A stretch of DNA of 64,000 bases. Source: Pseudothermotoga sp. Its GTDB lineage: Bacteria > Thermotogota > Thermotogae > Thermotogales > DSM-5069. Location of the stretch: contig JANXCS010000001.1 of assembly GCA_025060105.1 (NCBI GenBank), positions 166,282 to 230,281 on the forward strand. The letters run 5' to 3'. A model generated the notes under the pieces. The model was not told the origin of the DNA. It searched no databases and saw nothing but the letters and a program-made list of their open reading frames with translations. Position numbers and translations under genes: made by a program. This document shows, piece by piece, positions 7,408-16,207 of this stretch (positions are counted from its first letter, which is position 1; each line of letters opens with the position of its first letter).

Positions 7408-8815
7408 AAGATCAGATAAATGGTATCAAACCGTAGTCGTATTGGTTACTCTGCTGTTCATGCATATCCCAAACTTTCGTAAGCCAGCAGAATTCTTGAT
7501 AGAGTATGTAGCGCTGGTTGTACTTTGGTTGACTCTCATCTCACCAGAATTTGAGAGGAAACCTTTTTCTCTACATAAAGCTTATTCTGTACTTGTTTTG
7601 GGCACCGTAGTTGCTGGTTCATTTCTTTCTAAATTGCTTCTCAGTCGATTCGGGCCGTTTTCCTCACCGTTTTTTGCACCGCTTCTCTTGTTGGGCTTGC
7701 TCACAGACAGGAGAATGACTGTTAATGTGGCTATATTCTTTTCGATTCTGACGTTCATAAGCTCTGAATTCACACCCCTTGCCATGGCTTCGGTGCTGGT
7801 GACCAATTTGTTGACAGCTGTTTCTAGTTATGGTTTGAGTAAAAGGCTTCAAGTGATTAGACCTGCGTTTTTTGCGACTGCAAGCAATGCTGTTTTTCTT
7901 CTTATCAACCTGCTCATGGATGGAGGAGCATCTACGAATCGCAATCTTGCTTTGGCGGTTTTCACACCCTTTTTATTCTCCATAGTGGATCTAGGGTTAC
8001 TACCGTTCATTGAATATGCAAGTTTAATATACTCAAATATGGATTTGGTGGAGCTTGGAAACATGAATCATCCATTGATCAAACTCCTCTCGCTTCGCGC
8101 TCCAGGTACATACTATCACTCAACAGTAGTCGCCAATTTGGCGGAGGCAGCCGCAGAAAGGATCGGTGCGAATCCTATCCTCGCGAGAACAGCTGCTTAT
8201 TTTCATGATGTGGGAAAAGTGAAAAGGCCTTATTTTTATACTGAGAACATAGAGGACAAAAATCCTCACGATGAACTCAGTCCCAAACTGAGTCGCTTGA
8301 TAGTTTTGGATCATGTCAAACACGGACTTGAATTGGCTCGTCGTTACAGGCTACCTTTGTTGGTACAAGATGCTATACCGCAGCATCATGGTACGCGTGT
8401 CCAAAAGTATTTCTATCACAAAGCGAAGGAAATGGGAGAAAGCCTCAGTGCTGATGAGTTCAGATATCTTGGTCCCAAACCTCAATTCAAGGAAGCAGGC
8501 ATAATAATGCTTGCAGATGCTGTTGAAGCAGCTTTTAGGAGTTTGAAGAATCCCAGTGCAAGTCGTATAAAATCGGTTGTTGAAGAAATCGTTTCAGGTA
8601 TTTATAATGAACGTGAGCTCGATGAATCAGGTTTAACGCTCCAAGATTTGGAAGCAATAGCCGAGGAATTCACCAGAGTCTTGTTCAACATGTTCAGATC
8701 TCGCATAGAGTATCCAAAAGAAGAGATAAAACGGGTGATCGTACTTGCTGAAAATTCGAATTCAAAACAGGACAAGAAGAAAGCTATCGATCAAGAGAAT
8801 TCGAGCAATCCTTAG
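7391..8815 (+). CDS. Membrane HD-domain phosphohydrolase (PgpH/YqfF-like, short form)
   Basis: 474 residues. About seven hydrophobic segments fill residues 10-220, followed by a cytoplasmic HD domain: YYHSTVVANLAEAA, then AAYFHDVGKVKRP with the HD metal pair, DHVKHGLELAR and IPQHHGT. This is the architecture of the 7TM-HD family, whose studied members (PgpH) hydrolyse cyclic di-AMP. The family's large extracytoplasmic sensor domain, usually N-terminal, is missing: the protein begins almost directly with membrane helices. The C terminus ends in a polar Lys/Asn/Ser tail. It lies between phoH and ybeY and overlaps both, the standard order phoH-pgpH-ybeY. Cyclic di-AMP as substrate is inference from the family. 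Confidence 0.88.
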   Translation: MALTARRSDKWYQTVVVLVTLLFMHIPNFRKPAEFLIEYVALVVLWLTLISPEFERKPFSLHKAYSVLVLGTVVAGSFLSKLLLSRFGPFSSPFFAPLLLLGLLTDRRMTVNVAIFFSILTFISSEFTPLAMASVLVTNLLTAVSSYGLSKRLQVIRPAFFATASNAVFLLINLLMDGGASTNRNLALAVFTPFLFSIVDLGLLPFIEYASLIYSNMDLVELGNMNHPLIKLLSLRAPGTYYHSTVVANLAEAAAERIGANPILARTAAYFHDVGKVKRPYFYTENIEDKNPHDELSPKLSRLIVLDHVKHGLELARRYRLPLLVQDAIPQHHGTRVQKYFYHKAKEMGESLSADEFRYLGPKPQFKEAGIIMLADAVEAAFRSLKNPSASRIKSVVEEIVSGIYNERELDESGLTLQDLEAIAEEFTRVLFNMFRSRIEYPKEEIKRVIVLAENSNSKQDKKKAIDQENSSNP

Positions 8816-9164
8816 AGAGATCATAAAAAAAGAGATAGGTAACGTGACAGTTGATATCTTCTTCATTGGTGAGAAAACTATGGCCAAGTTGAATCAAACC
8901 TTCAGAAAAATTAAGGGACCAACCGATGTGCTCACTTTCGTTTATAAGGAAGAACTTTACGGGGAAATATTCATTTGCCCAACGATTGTCGAAAAGAACG
9001 CAACAAGATTTGGCTGTAGCTTTGAGGAGGAACTACTCAGAACCGTGGTTCACGCCGCTTTGCACTTAGCAGGTTTTGATCATGAGTTAGATGAGAAAGG
9101 ATCAGAAGAGATGTTTCGAAAGCAAGAAGAATATCTCAGGGAGGTAGAGAGACATGATCGTTAG
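8745..9164 (+). CDS. ybeY: Endoribonuclease YbeY
   Basis: 139 residues, slightly short but complete. YbeY is a zinc-dependent RNase involved in 16S rRNA 3' maturation and ribosome quality control. The metal-binding motif H-x3-H-x5-H is present as HAALHLAGFDH (about residues 101-111). The preceding GPTDVLTFVY matches the family's TDVLSFP region. The start is a TTG at 8745 behind GGGTGATCGTAC, inside the previous gene by 71 bases; the N terminus MLKIRIQNRTRRKLS aligns from there. It overlaps the following DUF1015 gene by 11 bases, so the whole run from dnaG is coupled. Confidence 0.92.
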   Translation: MLKIRIQNRTRRKLSIKRIRAILREIIKKEIGNVTVDIFFIGEKTMAKLNQTFRKIKGPTDVLTFVYKEELYGEIFICPTIVEKNATRFGCSFEEELLRTVVHAALHLAGFDHELDEKGSEEMFRKQEEYLREVERHDR

Positions 9165-10398
9165 ACCTTTCAGGGCTTTAAGGCCGAGAAAAGAATTTGC
9201 AAGTAAAGTGGCTGTGAAACCATACGATGTAATAAGTTCTGAGGAAGCAAGGCGAGTTGTACTTGCGAATCCTTTGGCCTTTTACAAAGTTACCAAACCA
9301 GAAGTAAACTTTGAGAAACTTGTTGATTCAGATTCTCCCGAGGCCTTGGAAACAGCCAAGAACAATCTGCAAGAATATATAGAAAAGGGAATTTTTTTCC
9401 TAGAGGATAGAGAATGCTTCTATGTTTATAAGCAAATAGCACACGATCATGTGCAAACTGGTTTAGTGGCAACTTTTTCGGTGAAAGAATATCTTGAATC
9501 TAAAATAAAGAGGCATGAATTAACAAGAAAAGATAAAGAGGAAGAACGAATTAAGCACATCGAGTATCTGAGAGCCCAAACAGGGCTGGTCTTTTTGGTG
9601 TATCGATCTAACGAGCAGTTACACAATTTGCTTGACTTGGCGATGCAAGTTCAACCCGAATACGATTTTGTTGATGAAGATGGAGTGAGGCAAATCATCT
9701 ACGTTGTGAGTGAACCATCACTCATAAAGCAAATCAAACAAGAGTTTGAAAAATTGACAGCTCTCTACATCGCGGATGGCCATCATAGAGCAGCTGCCGC
9801 TGTCAAAGTTGCAGAAAAAATGTCGCGTCAGAACCCAAACCACACAGGTTTCGAGGAATATAACTACTTTGCCGCAGCTGCATTTCCACACGATCAGGTC
9901 AAAATATACGATTACAACAGGATAATAAAAGATCTCAACGGTCTCACTGAAGAGCAATTCCTTGAGGCCATTCAAAATTCCTTCATTGTTGAGAAAGCTT
10001 CGATTCAACCGTATAAACCTAGGGAGAAGCATGAATTCGGTATGTTCTTTTCAAATGGTTGGTACAGGTTGAAGGTTAAAAACTCCGTACTGAGCAAAGT
10101 TGGTTCAGATCCGATTGCGAGCTTAGATGTTTCGATACTGCAGAATGAGATTTTGGATAAGATCTTGGGAATAAAAGATCCAAGAACAGATAAGAGGATA
10201 GATTTCATAGGAGGAGTTCATGGGCTAAAAGTGCTCGAAGATTATGTTAAAAACAAAGGTTGGGCCGTTGCATTCGCCCTTTATCCAACCTCGGTGGACG
10301 AAATGATGATGGTTTCCGATGCTGGTTTTATAATGCCGCCGAAATCGACTTGGTTCGAACCGAAACTGAAATGTGGTCTTTTTGTTCATTTGATTTGA
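9154..10398 (+). CDS. DUF1015 family protein
   Basis: 414 residues, the usual length of DUF1015 proteins, soluble, function not established. It opens IVRPFRALRPRKEFASKVAV, then VKPYDVISSEEAR, both typical of the family. The motif ADGHHRAAAA (about residues 208-217) is the most conserved block and suggests a nucleotide- or phosphate-handling active site similar to the ParB/SerK-type folds, but that is inference. The ATG at 9154 follows GGGAGGTAGAGAGAC and overlaps ybeY. No signal peptide or membrane segment. The association with ybeY and phoH here may only reflect operon packing. Confidence 0.85.
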   Translation: MIVRPFRALRPRKEFASKVAVKPYDVISSEEARRVVLANPLAFYKVTKPEVNFEKLVDSDSPEALETAKNNLQEYIEKGIFFLEDRECFYVYKQIAHDHVQTGLVATFSVKEYLESKIKRHELTRKDKEEERIKHIEYLRAQTGLVFLVYRSNEQLHNLLDLAMQVQPEYDFVDEDGVRQIIYVVSEPSLIKQIKQEFEKLTALYIADGHHRAAAAVKVAEKMSRQNPNHTGFEEYNYFAAAAFPHDQVKIYDYNRIIKDLNGLTEEQFLEAIQNSFIVEKASIQPYKPREKHEFGMFFSNGWYRLKVKNSVLSKVGSDPIASLDVSILQNEILDKILGIKDPRTDKRIDFIGGVHGLKVLEDYVKNKGWAVAFALYPTSVDEMMMVSDAGFIMPPKSTWFEPKLKCGLFVHLI

Positions 10399-10452
10399 AC
10401 AGTAAGCTTTACAAGGCCGTCTTAGAATTTGGTATGAAGGAGGTGGTGTGTC

Positions 10453-11142
10453 GTGTTCTTCTATGATCCAACGTTCTTGTTACTCATACCTGCGTTGATA
10501 CTCGCGTTGTGGGCTCAGATCAAAGTGAGTTCGGCTTTTTCACAATATTCAAGAGTCAAAGCCTCTGTAGGCTTGACTGGAAGTCAACTTGCGATGAGGT
10601 TGCTCGAAATAGCAGGAATTTACGATGTTCACATTGAGGCCATGCCCGGTCACCTGACAGACCATTACGATCCAAGGAAAAAGGTCGTAAGGTTATCCTC
10701 CTCAACATATGCGAGCCAGTCGGTTGCGGCCCTCGGCGTCGTCGCACACGAAATAGGGCATGCTATACAAGATGCACAGAGAAATCCTTTGCTGGTTTTC
10801 AGAACGATTCTAGCACCGGTCGCAAGCCTTGGTTCTTCATTGGCCTGGATACTCTTCATCATGGGTATCATATTTGCGCTACCTGGGCTGTGGCAGTTTG
10901 GAATAGTCTTATTTTCACTGGCTGTGCTCTTCAGTTTGATCACGCTGCCTATCGAATACGATGCCAGTAGGAAAGCTCTCAAGCTGTTGAGAGAGAACTT
11001 ACTGATGTCTGAGGAAGAATTGAAAGGGGTAAGAAAAGTTCTCTCCGCCGCTGCCTTGACATATGTTGCTGCTACAGCAACAGCGATTCTACAACTTTTG
11101 AGAATGTTGCTCATCGCTGGCGCTTTCACTAGAAGAGATTGA
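10453..11142 (+). CDS. Membrane zinc metallopeptidase (YugP-like)
   Basis: 229 residues. The N terminus is a membrane helix (FFYDPTFLLLIPALILALWA). The zinc motif HExxH is AHEIGHAIQDA at about residues 98-108. Two further hydrophobic stretches follow (about 115-165) and another at the C terminus. The overall pattern, including SGxxxA-like segments and IEYDASRKAL, is that of the neutral zinc metallopeptidase family typified by Bacillus YugP. The substrate is unknown. The GTG at 10453 has an excellent site, AAGGAGGTGGTGTGTC. It stands 54 bases after the DUF1015 gene and is followed by a strong terminator, so it closes the operon begun at dnaG. Confidence 0.85.
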   Translation: MFFYDPTFLLLIPALILALWAQIKVSSAFSQYSRVKASVGLTGSQLAMRLLEIAGIYDVHIEAMPGHLTDHYDPRKKVVRLSSSTYASQSVAALGVVAHEIGHAIQDAQRNPLLVFRTILAPVASLGSSLAWILFIMGIIFALPGLWQFGIVLFSLAVLFSLITLPIEYDASRKALKLLRENLLMSEEELKGVRKVLSAAALTYVAATATAILQLLRMLLIAGAFTRRD

Positions 11143-11162
11143 TCAACCAGAAAGCTTCTTCG

Positions 11163-11194
11163 GAGCCACACATTCGGTGTGGCTCTTATTTTTA
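11163..11194 (+). terminator. Intrinsic terminator after the dnaG-yugP run
   Basis: GAGCCACAC (11163-11171) pairs perfectly with GTGTGGCTC (11177-11185) around an ATTCG loop and is followed by TTATTTTT. It closes the long plus-strand run. Confidence 0.9.
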
Positions 11195-11219
11195 GTAGCA
11201 TTGACTTTGGAGGTGAGTT

Positions 11220-12065
11220 GTGAAGATCATGGGAAGAGCTAAAGCCATCTTGGTGCTACTCTCTATCACTGTAGCCTGGGGTTTGACGTTTCCAGTTCAG
11301 AAAGTAGCGTTGATTGGATCGAATCCTTTTTTTTATAACTTCTTGAGATTTGCTCTCGCAAGTGCGCTCACCTTTTTTATCCTCAGGGGAAAACCACGTT
11401 GGAAAGAAGGGTTAATCCTAGGACTTTTTTTGGGTATAGGTTATGCCACACAAACCAGTGGGTTGAAGTTGACTAGTTCAACTAAGAGTGGATTCATTAC
11501 GTCTTTGTACATACCGTTTGTGCCGGTTTTTTCCTTGTTGATTGAGAGGGTTAAACCCTCGCGACTTCAAATGATTTCTTTTTGCTTGTCCATAATAGGA
11601 CTTTATCTTCTAAGCAGCCCTTCAAATGATCCCTTCAATTTAGGCGATCTTTTGACTCTGTTTTGCGCGATAGCTTTTGCGATTCAAATTGTCCTCGTTA
11701 CCCACTACACGAATCGGAAGGAATATGAAGAATCCACTCTGCTATTGCCACAACTGTTATTGACGGCTCTTTTTAACTTGTTGTTATCTCCACTTGGAGG
11801 TTCGTTTGGATTCAAAGTAAGCTATGTCATAGCTCTTCTCTTCACCTCAATCGTTGCAACGGTGATCGCACTGTGGGCTCAGCTGAAATTTCAAGCTTGC
11901 GTTGGTTCAAATTCTGCGGCGCTCATCTACACAGCCGAGCCGGTATTTGCTTCTCTGTTCGCCTTCTTTTTGATTTCAGAGAAGGTCACAACGACACAGT
12001 TTTTAGGCATGATCGTTCTTGTTGTAGCATCTGTTTTAGGAAATATGAAAATGAAAAGGAGGTGA
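11220..12065 (+). CDS. EamA/DMT-family membrane transporter
   Basis: 281 residues with ten evenly spaced hydrophobic segments, the two-times-five layout of drug/metabolite transporters. The first repeat starts SITVAWGLTFPVQKVAL, a typical EamA opening, and the second half ends with AEPVFASLFAFFLISEKVT, the matching conserved block before the last helix. The substrate cannot be read from the sequence; family members export amino acids, nucleotides or drugs. GTG at 11220 follows TTGGAGGTGAGTT; an ATG three codons later is possible. It starts a short plus-strand run with the nitroreductase (gap four bases) and psuG. Confidence 0.85.
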   Translation: MKIMGRAKAILVLLSITVAWGLTFPVQKVALIGSNPFFYNFLRFALASALTFFILRGKPRWKEGLILGLFLGIGYATQTSGLKLTSSTKSGFITSLYIPFVPVFSLLIERVKPSRLQMISFCLSIIGLYLLSSPSNDPFNLGDLLTLFCAIAFAIQIVLVTHYTNRKEYEESTLLLPQLLLTALFNLLLSPLGGSFGFKVSYVIALLFTSIVATVIALWAQLKFQACVGSNSAALIYTAEPVFASLFAFFLISEKVTTTQFLGMIVLVVASVLGNMKMKRR

Positions 12066-12069
12066 TCTT

Positions 12070-12570
12070 GTGAGCATTATTTATCTGAGAAGAAGCGTTA
12101 GAAAATATCAACCGAAAGATGTGGGTGAAGAACTTGTGATTGAGCTTTTGAAAGCAGCCATGCATGCACCTTCTGCTGGTAATGAGCAACCATGGCACTT
12201 TGTTGTGATCAAATCTCAGGACAAAAGACAAAAAATAGCTGAGATCCACCCGTACGCCCGAATGGTTTTGCAAGCATCTGTGGCAATTCTAGTCTGTGGT
12301 GATTTGAGCCTTGAGAAGTACAAAGGTTTTTGGGTTCAAGATTGTTCAGCAGCTACACTCAATATTTTGCTCAGAGCGGCAGAGCTGGGATTGGGTTCTG
12401 TGTGGTGTGGTATCTACCCGGATGAAGCGCGCGTTAGAGCCTTCAAAGAACTTTTCGGTTTACCTGAGAACGTTATACCTTTCTCTCTCGTTCCTGTAGG
12501 TTACCCCGCGGAGGTGCCAAAACCGGTTGATCGTTTCAAGCCAGAGAGAATTCATTTCGAAACGTGGTGA
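12070..12570 (+). CDS. Nitroreductase-family flavoprotein
   Basis: 166 residues, the short single-domain form. These FMN enzymes reduce quinones, nitro compounds or flavins with NAD(P)H. RRSVRKYQPKDV near the N terminus (the RRSxR FMN-phosphate motif), APSAGNEQPWHFVVI (about 34-48), and GLGSVWCGIYPDE (about 111-123) are the family blocks. Physiological substrate unknown. GTG at 12070 follows AAGGAGGTGATCTT. It lies between a DMT transporter and psuG with spacing of four bases on either side, so all three are probably one transcript. Confidence 0.88.
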   Translation: MSIIYLRRSVRKYQPKDVGEELVIELLKAAMHAPSAGNEQPWHFVVIKSQDKRQKIAEIHPYARMVLQASVAILVCGDLSLEKYKGFWVQDCSAATLNILLRAAELGLGSVWCGIYPDEARVRAFKELFGLPENVIPFSLVPVGYPAEVPKPVDRFKPERIHFETW

Positions 12571-12574
12571 GAAA

Positions 12575-13447
12575 ATGAGCGAGAAGGTTCTTGCACTCGA
12601 ATCGACGGTCATAGCACATGGCCTTCCCAAGCCTTTGAACGTTCAGATAGCACAATTACTGGAGGAAATAGCAAAAGAAAAGGGGTGTGAAGCGAAGACT
12701 GTTGCAATAATAGCTGGCAATGTGAAAGTAGGGTTGACCAAGGAAGAAATAGTTCAACTGGGCCTTAGAGATGACGTCATGAAAGTTGGTGTTGCAGAGA
12801 TCCCAATAGCTGTAGTAAAGAAGGCGTGGGCAGCCACTACGGTTAGTGCCACGATGCGCATTGCCTCGATGCACGGTATAGAGATCTTTGCTACTGGTGG
12901 GATCGGTGGTGTGCATGATACGAAAGAGTGGGATGTTTCCCAGGATTTGATAGAGCTTGCAAGAACCCGTATGATCGTTGTCTGTGCTGGTCCAAAGTCA
13001 GTGCTCAATCTTAGAGCAACCGTTGAAATGCTCGAAACTCTGCAAGTCACGATTCTGGGTTACAAAACTGACAAATTACCAGCCTTCTTCGTTCGCCAAA
13101 CTGATATACCCGTTCAAAGGGTGGATAGTGTTTCGGAAATAGCCGAGATTTACCTTACCAAATGTAGGCTGAACTTATCTGGTTCTGTTTTGGTCCTCAA
13201 TCCCATCCCTTTGGATCATGAAATAAGTGATAGGGAATTCGCTGAGTGGGAGAAAGTTGCCAAGGAAGAACTTAAGAGAGCAAGAATCGAGGGTAAAATG
13301 GTAACCCCATTTTTGTTATCAAAGCTCGCCGAAGTTTCTAATGGGAAAACGGTGAGAAGCAACATCGAGCTTTTGAAAAACAACGTCTCGCTAGCTTGTG
13401 AGATCGTCAGTGAACTTTCGCAACGTGAAAGTAGAAGCAAATGTTAG
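12575..13447 (+). CDS. psuG: Pseudouridine-5'-phosphate glycosidase (IndA/PsuG)
   Basis: 290 residues. The enzyme splits pseudouridine 5'-phosphate into uracil and ribose 5-phosphate (reversibly), acting in the cytoplasm. Visible family features: ALESTVIAHGLPKPLN at the N terminus, the ATGGIGGVH loop, CAGPKSVLN with the Lys that forms the ribose Schiff base, and GKTVRSNIELLKNN near the C terminus. The ATG at 12575 follows GTGGTGAGAAA and lies five bases after the nitroreductase stop. The partner pseudouridine kinase gene (psuK) is not next to it, so pseudouridine phosphorylation must be done elsewhere or the enzyme works on nucleotide from RNA breakdown. Confidence 0.93.
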   Translation: MSEKVLALESTVIAHGLPKPLNVQIAQLLEEIAKEKGCEAKTVAIIAGNVKVGLTKEEIVQLGLRDDVMKVGVAEIPIAVVKKAWAATTVSATMRIASMHGIEIFATGGIGGVHDTKEWDVSQDLIELARTRMIVVCAGPKSVLNLRATVEMLETLQVTILGYKTDKLPAFFVRQTDIPVQRVDSVSEIAEIYLTKCRLNLSGSVLVLNPIPLDHEISDREFAEWEKVAKEELKRARIEGKMVTPFLLSKLAEVSNGKTVRSNIELLKNNVSLACEIVSELSQRESRSKC

Positions 13448-13522
13448 TCAGTTTTAGAAAAAGCACCGTCTAAATTTTTTTACGAAAATTCAACCGCATT
13501 GTTTTCGAACTTCAAGAAGCAG

Positions 13523-14944
13523 TCATTCAACGATGTGAACTTTGAGCATATTCGTTGTGCCCACCACTCCACATGGGGTTCCAAGTGTTATGATGACAAC
13601 ATCGGATGGTTCCACATAACCTAAAGTTTTCGCTTTTTCAACAGCAACGTGTAACACGATGTCCACCGAATAAGCCTCTGGGACAAGCACAGGCACCACA
13701 CCCCACACGATGGGGAGTTGAAAATACGTTGACTCTTTTGGTGTAGTAGCTAAAATGGGACAATTTGGTCTGAAGTAAGAAACTCGTCGTGCGGTGCTTC
13801 CAGAAGCGGTGGACGCGATGATTAGTTTTGCGTGAGTTTCCCTAGCGATTTCGTACGAACTCTTTGCGATGGCGTCTGAAGTATCAGTTGATTGCTCACG
13901 TCGCCTAGCTTCAAACCAAATTCCAAGTTCGTCCAAGTGTTCTTCCACACTTTTCAATATTTTTTTCATCGTTTCTACTACTAGAACTGGTCTTTCACCG
14001 ATAGCAGTCTCTATGGTCAACAGCAAACCATCGGCTCCATCTAGAATGGCATTGGCTATATCGGTAACTTCAGTACGAGTTGGTTGAGTGTTCTCGACCA
14101 TCGACTCGAGCAGCTGCGTGGCAACTATAATGGGTATTCTGAATCTTGAAGCCCTCGAGATCAGCATTTTTTGTAAAATCGGTAAATTCTCCAACGAGGT
14201 TTCGACAGCTAGATCGCCTCTCGCGATGATGATGCCGTCGCTTGCTTTACATATCTCCTCAAAATTTTCTAAAGCTTCTTTGGTTTCAATTTTCGCCAGA
14301 ACGGCAGAAGGAGAATCTAACGTTTCGAGTAAATTCTTGAGTTCATACACATCTTTGGAAGATCTAACGAAGGAGAGACAATAATAATCTATTCTAAGAT
14401 TCGAAGTGGACTTTATAACGTATCTGTCTTTTTCAGTGATAGAAGGAATCGATAGCTTCACTGTCGGTAAGTTCACACCGCTGTTTTTCTTGATCTTTCC
14501 TCCTCTTTCAACGAAGCAATCAACATATTTCCCGTACTTCTTAACGACTCTTAACTGCAATCTGCCATCATCTAAAAGTACAACATCACCTTCATTGATC
14601 TGCTGAATCACCCTCGATTCGCTTAGAATGACATATTTTTTGCTGGTTTGTAACTCGGCTTCACTCACTAAAACATTTTCTCCGTCCCGGACTTCCAAAA
14701 ATTCCAAGCTTGCAGGGAGCTTAATTCTCAGTTTGGAACCAGGTAGGTCTACAATGATTGAGAAAGGTTTAGAAGAATCCATCCTGACTTCATCGAGCAA
14801 ATTCACCAACTGGATCAGCCTATCCAGTTCATAATGTGTTGCACTCAATCTGAAACCACTCACGCCAGCCTTCAGCAGTTCCCTTATGGTAGTAACGTTT
14901 TCACTCTTTGGACCCAAACTGCACAAGATCTTTGTCTTCGTCAT
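13523..14944 (-). CDS. pyk: Pyruvate kinase
   Basis: 473 residues. It makes ATP and pyruvate from phosphoenolpyruvate, the last glycolytic step. The active-site blocks KIETKEALENFEEI, DGIIIARGDLAVE and VATQLLESMVENTQPTRTEV are intact and the C-terminal domain ends GTTNMLKVHIV. The N-terminal block, usually RxNxSHG, reads RLSATHY: the Asn and Ser that help hold the monovalent cation are replaced by Ser and Thr, so K+ dependence may differ. ATG at 14944 lies nine bases after the pfkA stop; the two form the classic glycolytic pair. About 75 bases without clear structure separate its end from the convergent psuG. Confidence 0.95.
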   Translation of the reverse strand: MTKTKILCSLGPKSENVTTIRELLKAGVSGFRLSATHYELDRLIQLVNLLDEVRMDSSKPFSIIVDLPGSKLRIKLPASLEFLEVRDGENVLVSEAELQTSKKYVILSESRVIQQINEGDVVLLDDGRLQLRVVKKYGKYVDCFVERGGKIKKNSGVNLPTVKLSIPSITEKDRYVIKSTSNLRIDYYCLSFVRSSKDVYELKNLLETLDSPSAVLAKIETKEALENFEEICKASDGIIIARGDLAVETSLENLPILQKMLISRASRFRIPIIVATQLLESMVENTQPTRTEVTDIANAILDGADGLLLTIETAIGERPVLVVETMKKILKSVEEHLDELGIWFEARRREQSTDTSDAIAKSSYEIARETHAKLIIASTASGSTARRVSYFRPNCPILATTPKESTYFQLPIVWGVVPVLVPEAYSVDIVLHVAVEKAKTLGYVEPSDVVIITLGTPCGVVGTTNMLKVHIVE

Positions 14945-14953
14945 GTTGATCCC

Positions 14954-15913
14954 TCAGGATAGCGTCATGCACATCTCATAAAGTGATAGGTCCAATTTTT
15001 TCTTGGTCGAAATTACTTCTTCAGTATCAATCAATGTTATTTGCCCAGATTTGAGGACAGTTGTCGCACATTTTTCTCCGTCAAGCAGAGCTTGTACAGC
15101 TCGTACACCCATGCGCGTGGCAAGCAATCTGTCAAAAGCCGTTGGACTTCCACCCCTTTGGATGTGTCCTAATATAGATATTCTCGTTTCATAACCGATT
15201 TTGTTCGAAATCTTGCGTGCCACTTCTTCTGCTTTTCCAGCACCTTCTGCGACGACGACTATGCAGTTTAATTTTCCTCTCTTTCGTTCTTCAAGTAATC
15301 TCTCTGCGAGTTGGTCAAAATCTATGGGCACTTCTGGGATTATCGCTGCTTCTGCACCTGTGGCGATGGCCGACATGAGTGCGATGTACCCAGATTCTCT
15401 TCCCATGACTTCCACTATGAACGCGCGCTCATGTGAGGTGGCCGTGTCTTTAAGCTTCTGTATTGCATCGACGACTGTGTTGAGACAAGTATCAACACCA
15501 ATACACATGTCGGTGTGTGCGATATCGTTGTCTATCGTACCTGGTACACCTATCACTGGCACACCGAATTCTTTGTGGAACGTTACGGAACCTGTCAGAC
15601 TTCCCTCGCCCCCTATTACGACCAAGCCTTCTATACCGAATTTCGCAAGTTGGTTGGCCGCTTTCTCTCGACCTTCTCTTGTAAAGAATTCTCCACAGCG
15701 ACTCGTCCTCAAAATTGTCCCGCCTTTCTCCATGATACCAGCGACGGACGCAAAGTTCAATTCTTTGATGGCTCCATCGATCAAACCACAGTAACCTCGT
15801 TCAATTCCAAAAACTTTCAGTCCATTTCTGACCCCATAGCGTACAACAGCTCTAATTGCTGCGTTCATGCCTGGTGAATCTCCTCCACTTGTCAAAACGC
15901 CTATTGTTTTCAT
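14954..15913 (-). CDS. pfkA: ATP-dependent 6-phosphofructokinase
   Basis: 319 residues, normal for bacterial PfkA. It phosphorylates fructose 6-phosphate with ATP. Motifs: [19 protein letters not shown] (ATP loop), GGTILRTSR with the donor-binding Arg, GGEGSLTGS (GGDGS position, here with Glu), VPGTIDND with catalytic Asp and the Gly typical of ATP enzymes, VEVMGRESG and GHIQRGGSP (sugar-phosphate binding). ATG 15913 follows GGGGGTATCAGC; an upstream in-frame ATG adds 48 unrelated residues and was rejected. It precedes pyk by nine bases. A TGGTATAAT element sits 38 bases upstream. Contrast with the two other PFK-family genes in this window at 21314 and 27911. Confidence 0.96.
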   Translation of the reverse strand: MKTIGVLTSGGDSPGMNAAIRAVVRYGVRNGLKVFGIERGYCGLIDGAIKELNFASVAGIMEKGGTILRTSRCGEFFTREGREKAANQLAKFGIEGLVVIGGEGSLTGSVTFHKEFGVPVIGVPGTIDNDIAHTDMCIGVDTCLNTVVDAIQKLKDTATSHERAFIVEVMGRESGYIALMSAIATGAEAAIIPEVPIDFDQLAERLLEERKRGKLNCIVVVAEGAGKAEEVARKISNKIGYETRISILGHIQRGGSPTAFDRLLATRMGVRAVQALLDGEKCATTVLKSGQITLIDTEEVISTKKKLDLSLYEMCMTLS

Positions 15914-15950
15914 GCTGATACCCCCAGGTGTTAGAATTATCACTGGAAGA

Positions 15951-15959
15951 ATTATACCA
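15951..15959 (-). promoter_or_regulatory. Extended -10 promoter of pfkA-pyk
   Basis: On the minus strand the sequence is TGGTATAAT, a perfect extended -10. No good -35 is seen. Transcription would start at about 15944, roughly 30 bases before the pfkA ATG. The same nonamer occurs before frr at 56490-56498. Confidence 0.65.
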
Positions 15960-15967
15960 AGTCGAAG

Positions 15968-16207
15968 GTGATGAAGTTGTGGAAGGTACTTGTTGAAGGT
16001 GTGAATATCCCTCTTGCGAGTATGATGAAATCCATCCTTGAACAAAATGGTATTCAAGTTCTGACGAGACCTTCAAAACTGTTCGATCCAGTTATATTCG
16101 GTCAAGGTGGTACTGTGGATTTACTCGTGCTGGAAGACAAATTTGAAGAAGCACGTTCTTTGATCGAGGAGGCGCAGAAAAGTGGCGAAGAGGACACCGT
16201 TGTATGA
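15968..16207 (+). CDS. DUF2007 small protein
   Basis: 79 residues, soluble. The pattern [23 protein letters not shown] at the start and [20 protein letters not shown] near the end is that of the DUF2007 (putative signal-transducing, PII-like fold) family; function unknown. GTG 15968 and ATG 15971 are adjacent and either could start the protein. The 3' end overlaps gcvT by 26 bases, so this gene is translationally linked to the glycine cleavage genes, as its first member. Confidence 0.7.
   Translation: MMKLWKVLVEGVNIPLASMMKSILEQNGIQVLTRPSKLFDPVIFGQGGTVDLLVLEDKFEEARSLIEEAQKSGEEDTVV

Noticed and set aside
13448-13522. Terminator between psuG and pyk
   Set aside because: Only a six-base A/T-rich stem with a 14-base loop (CGAAAA/TTTTCG) can be drawn; too weak to call.
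15201-15794. 197-codon plus-strand frame opposite pfkA
   Set aside because: Reverse-strand shadow of a clear phosphofructokinase; no start signal.
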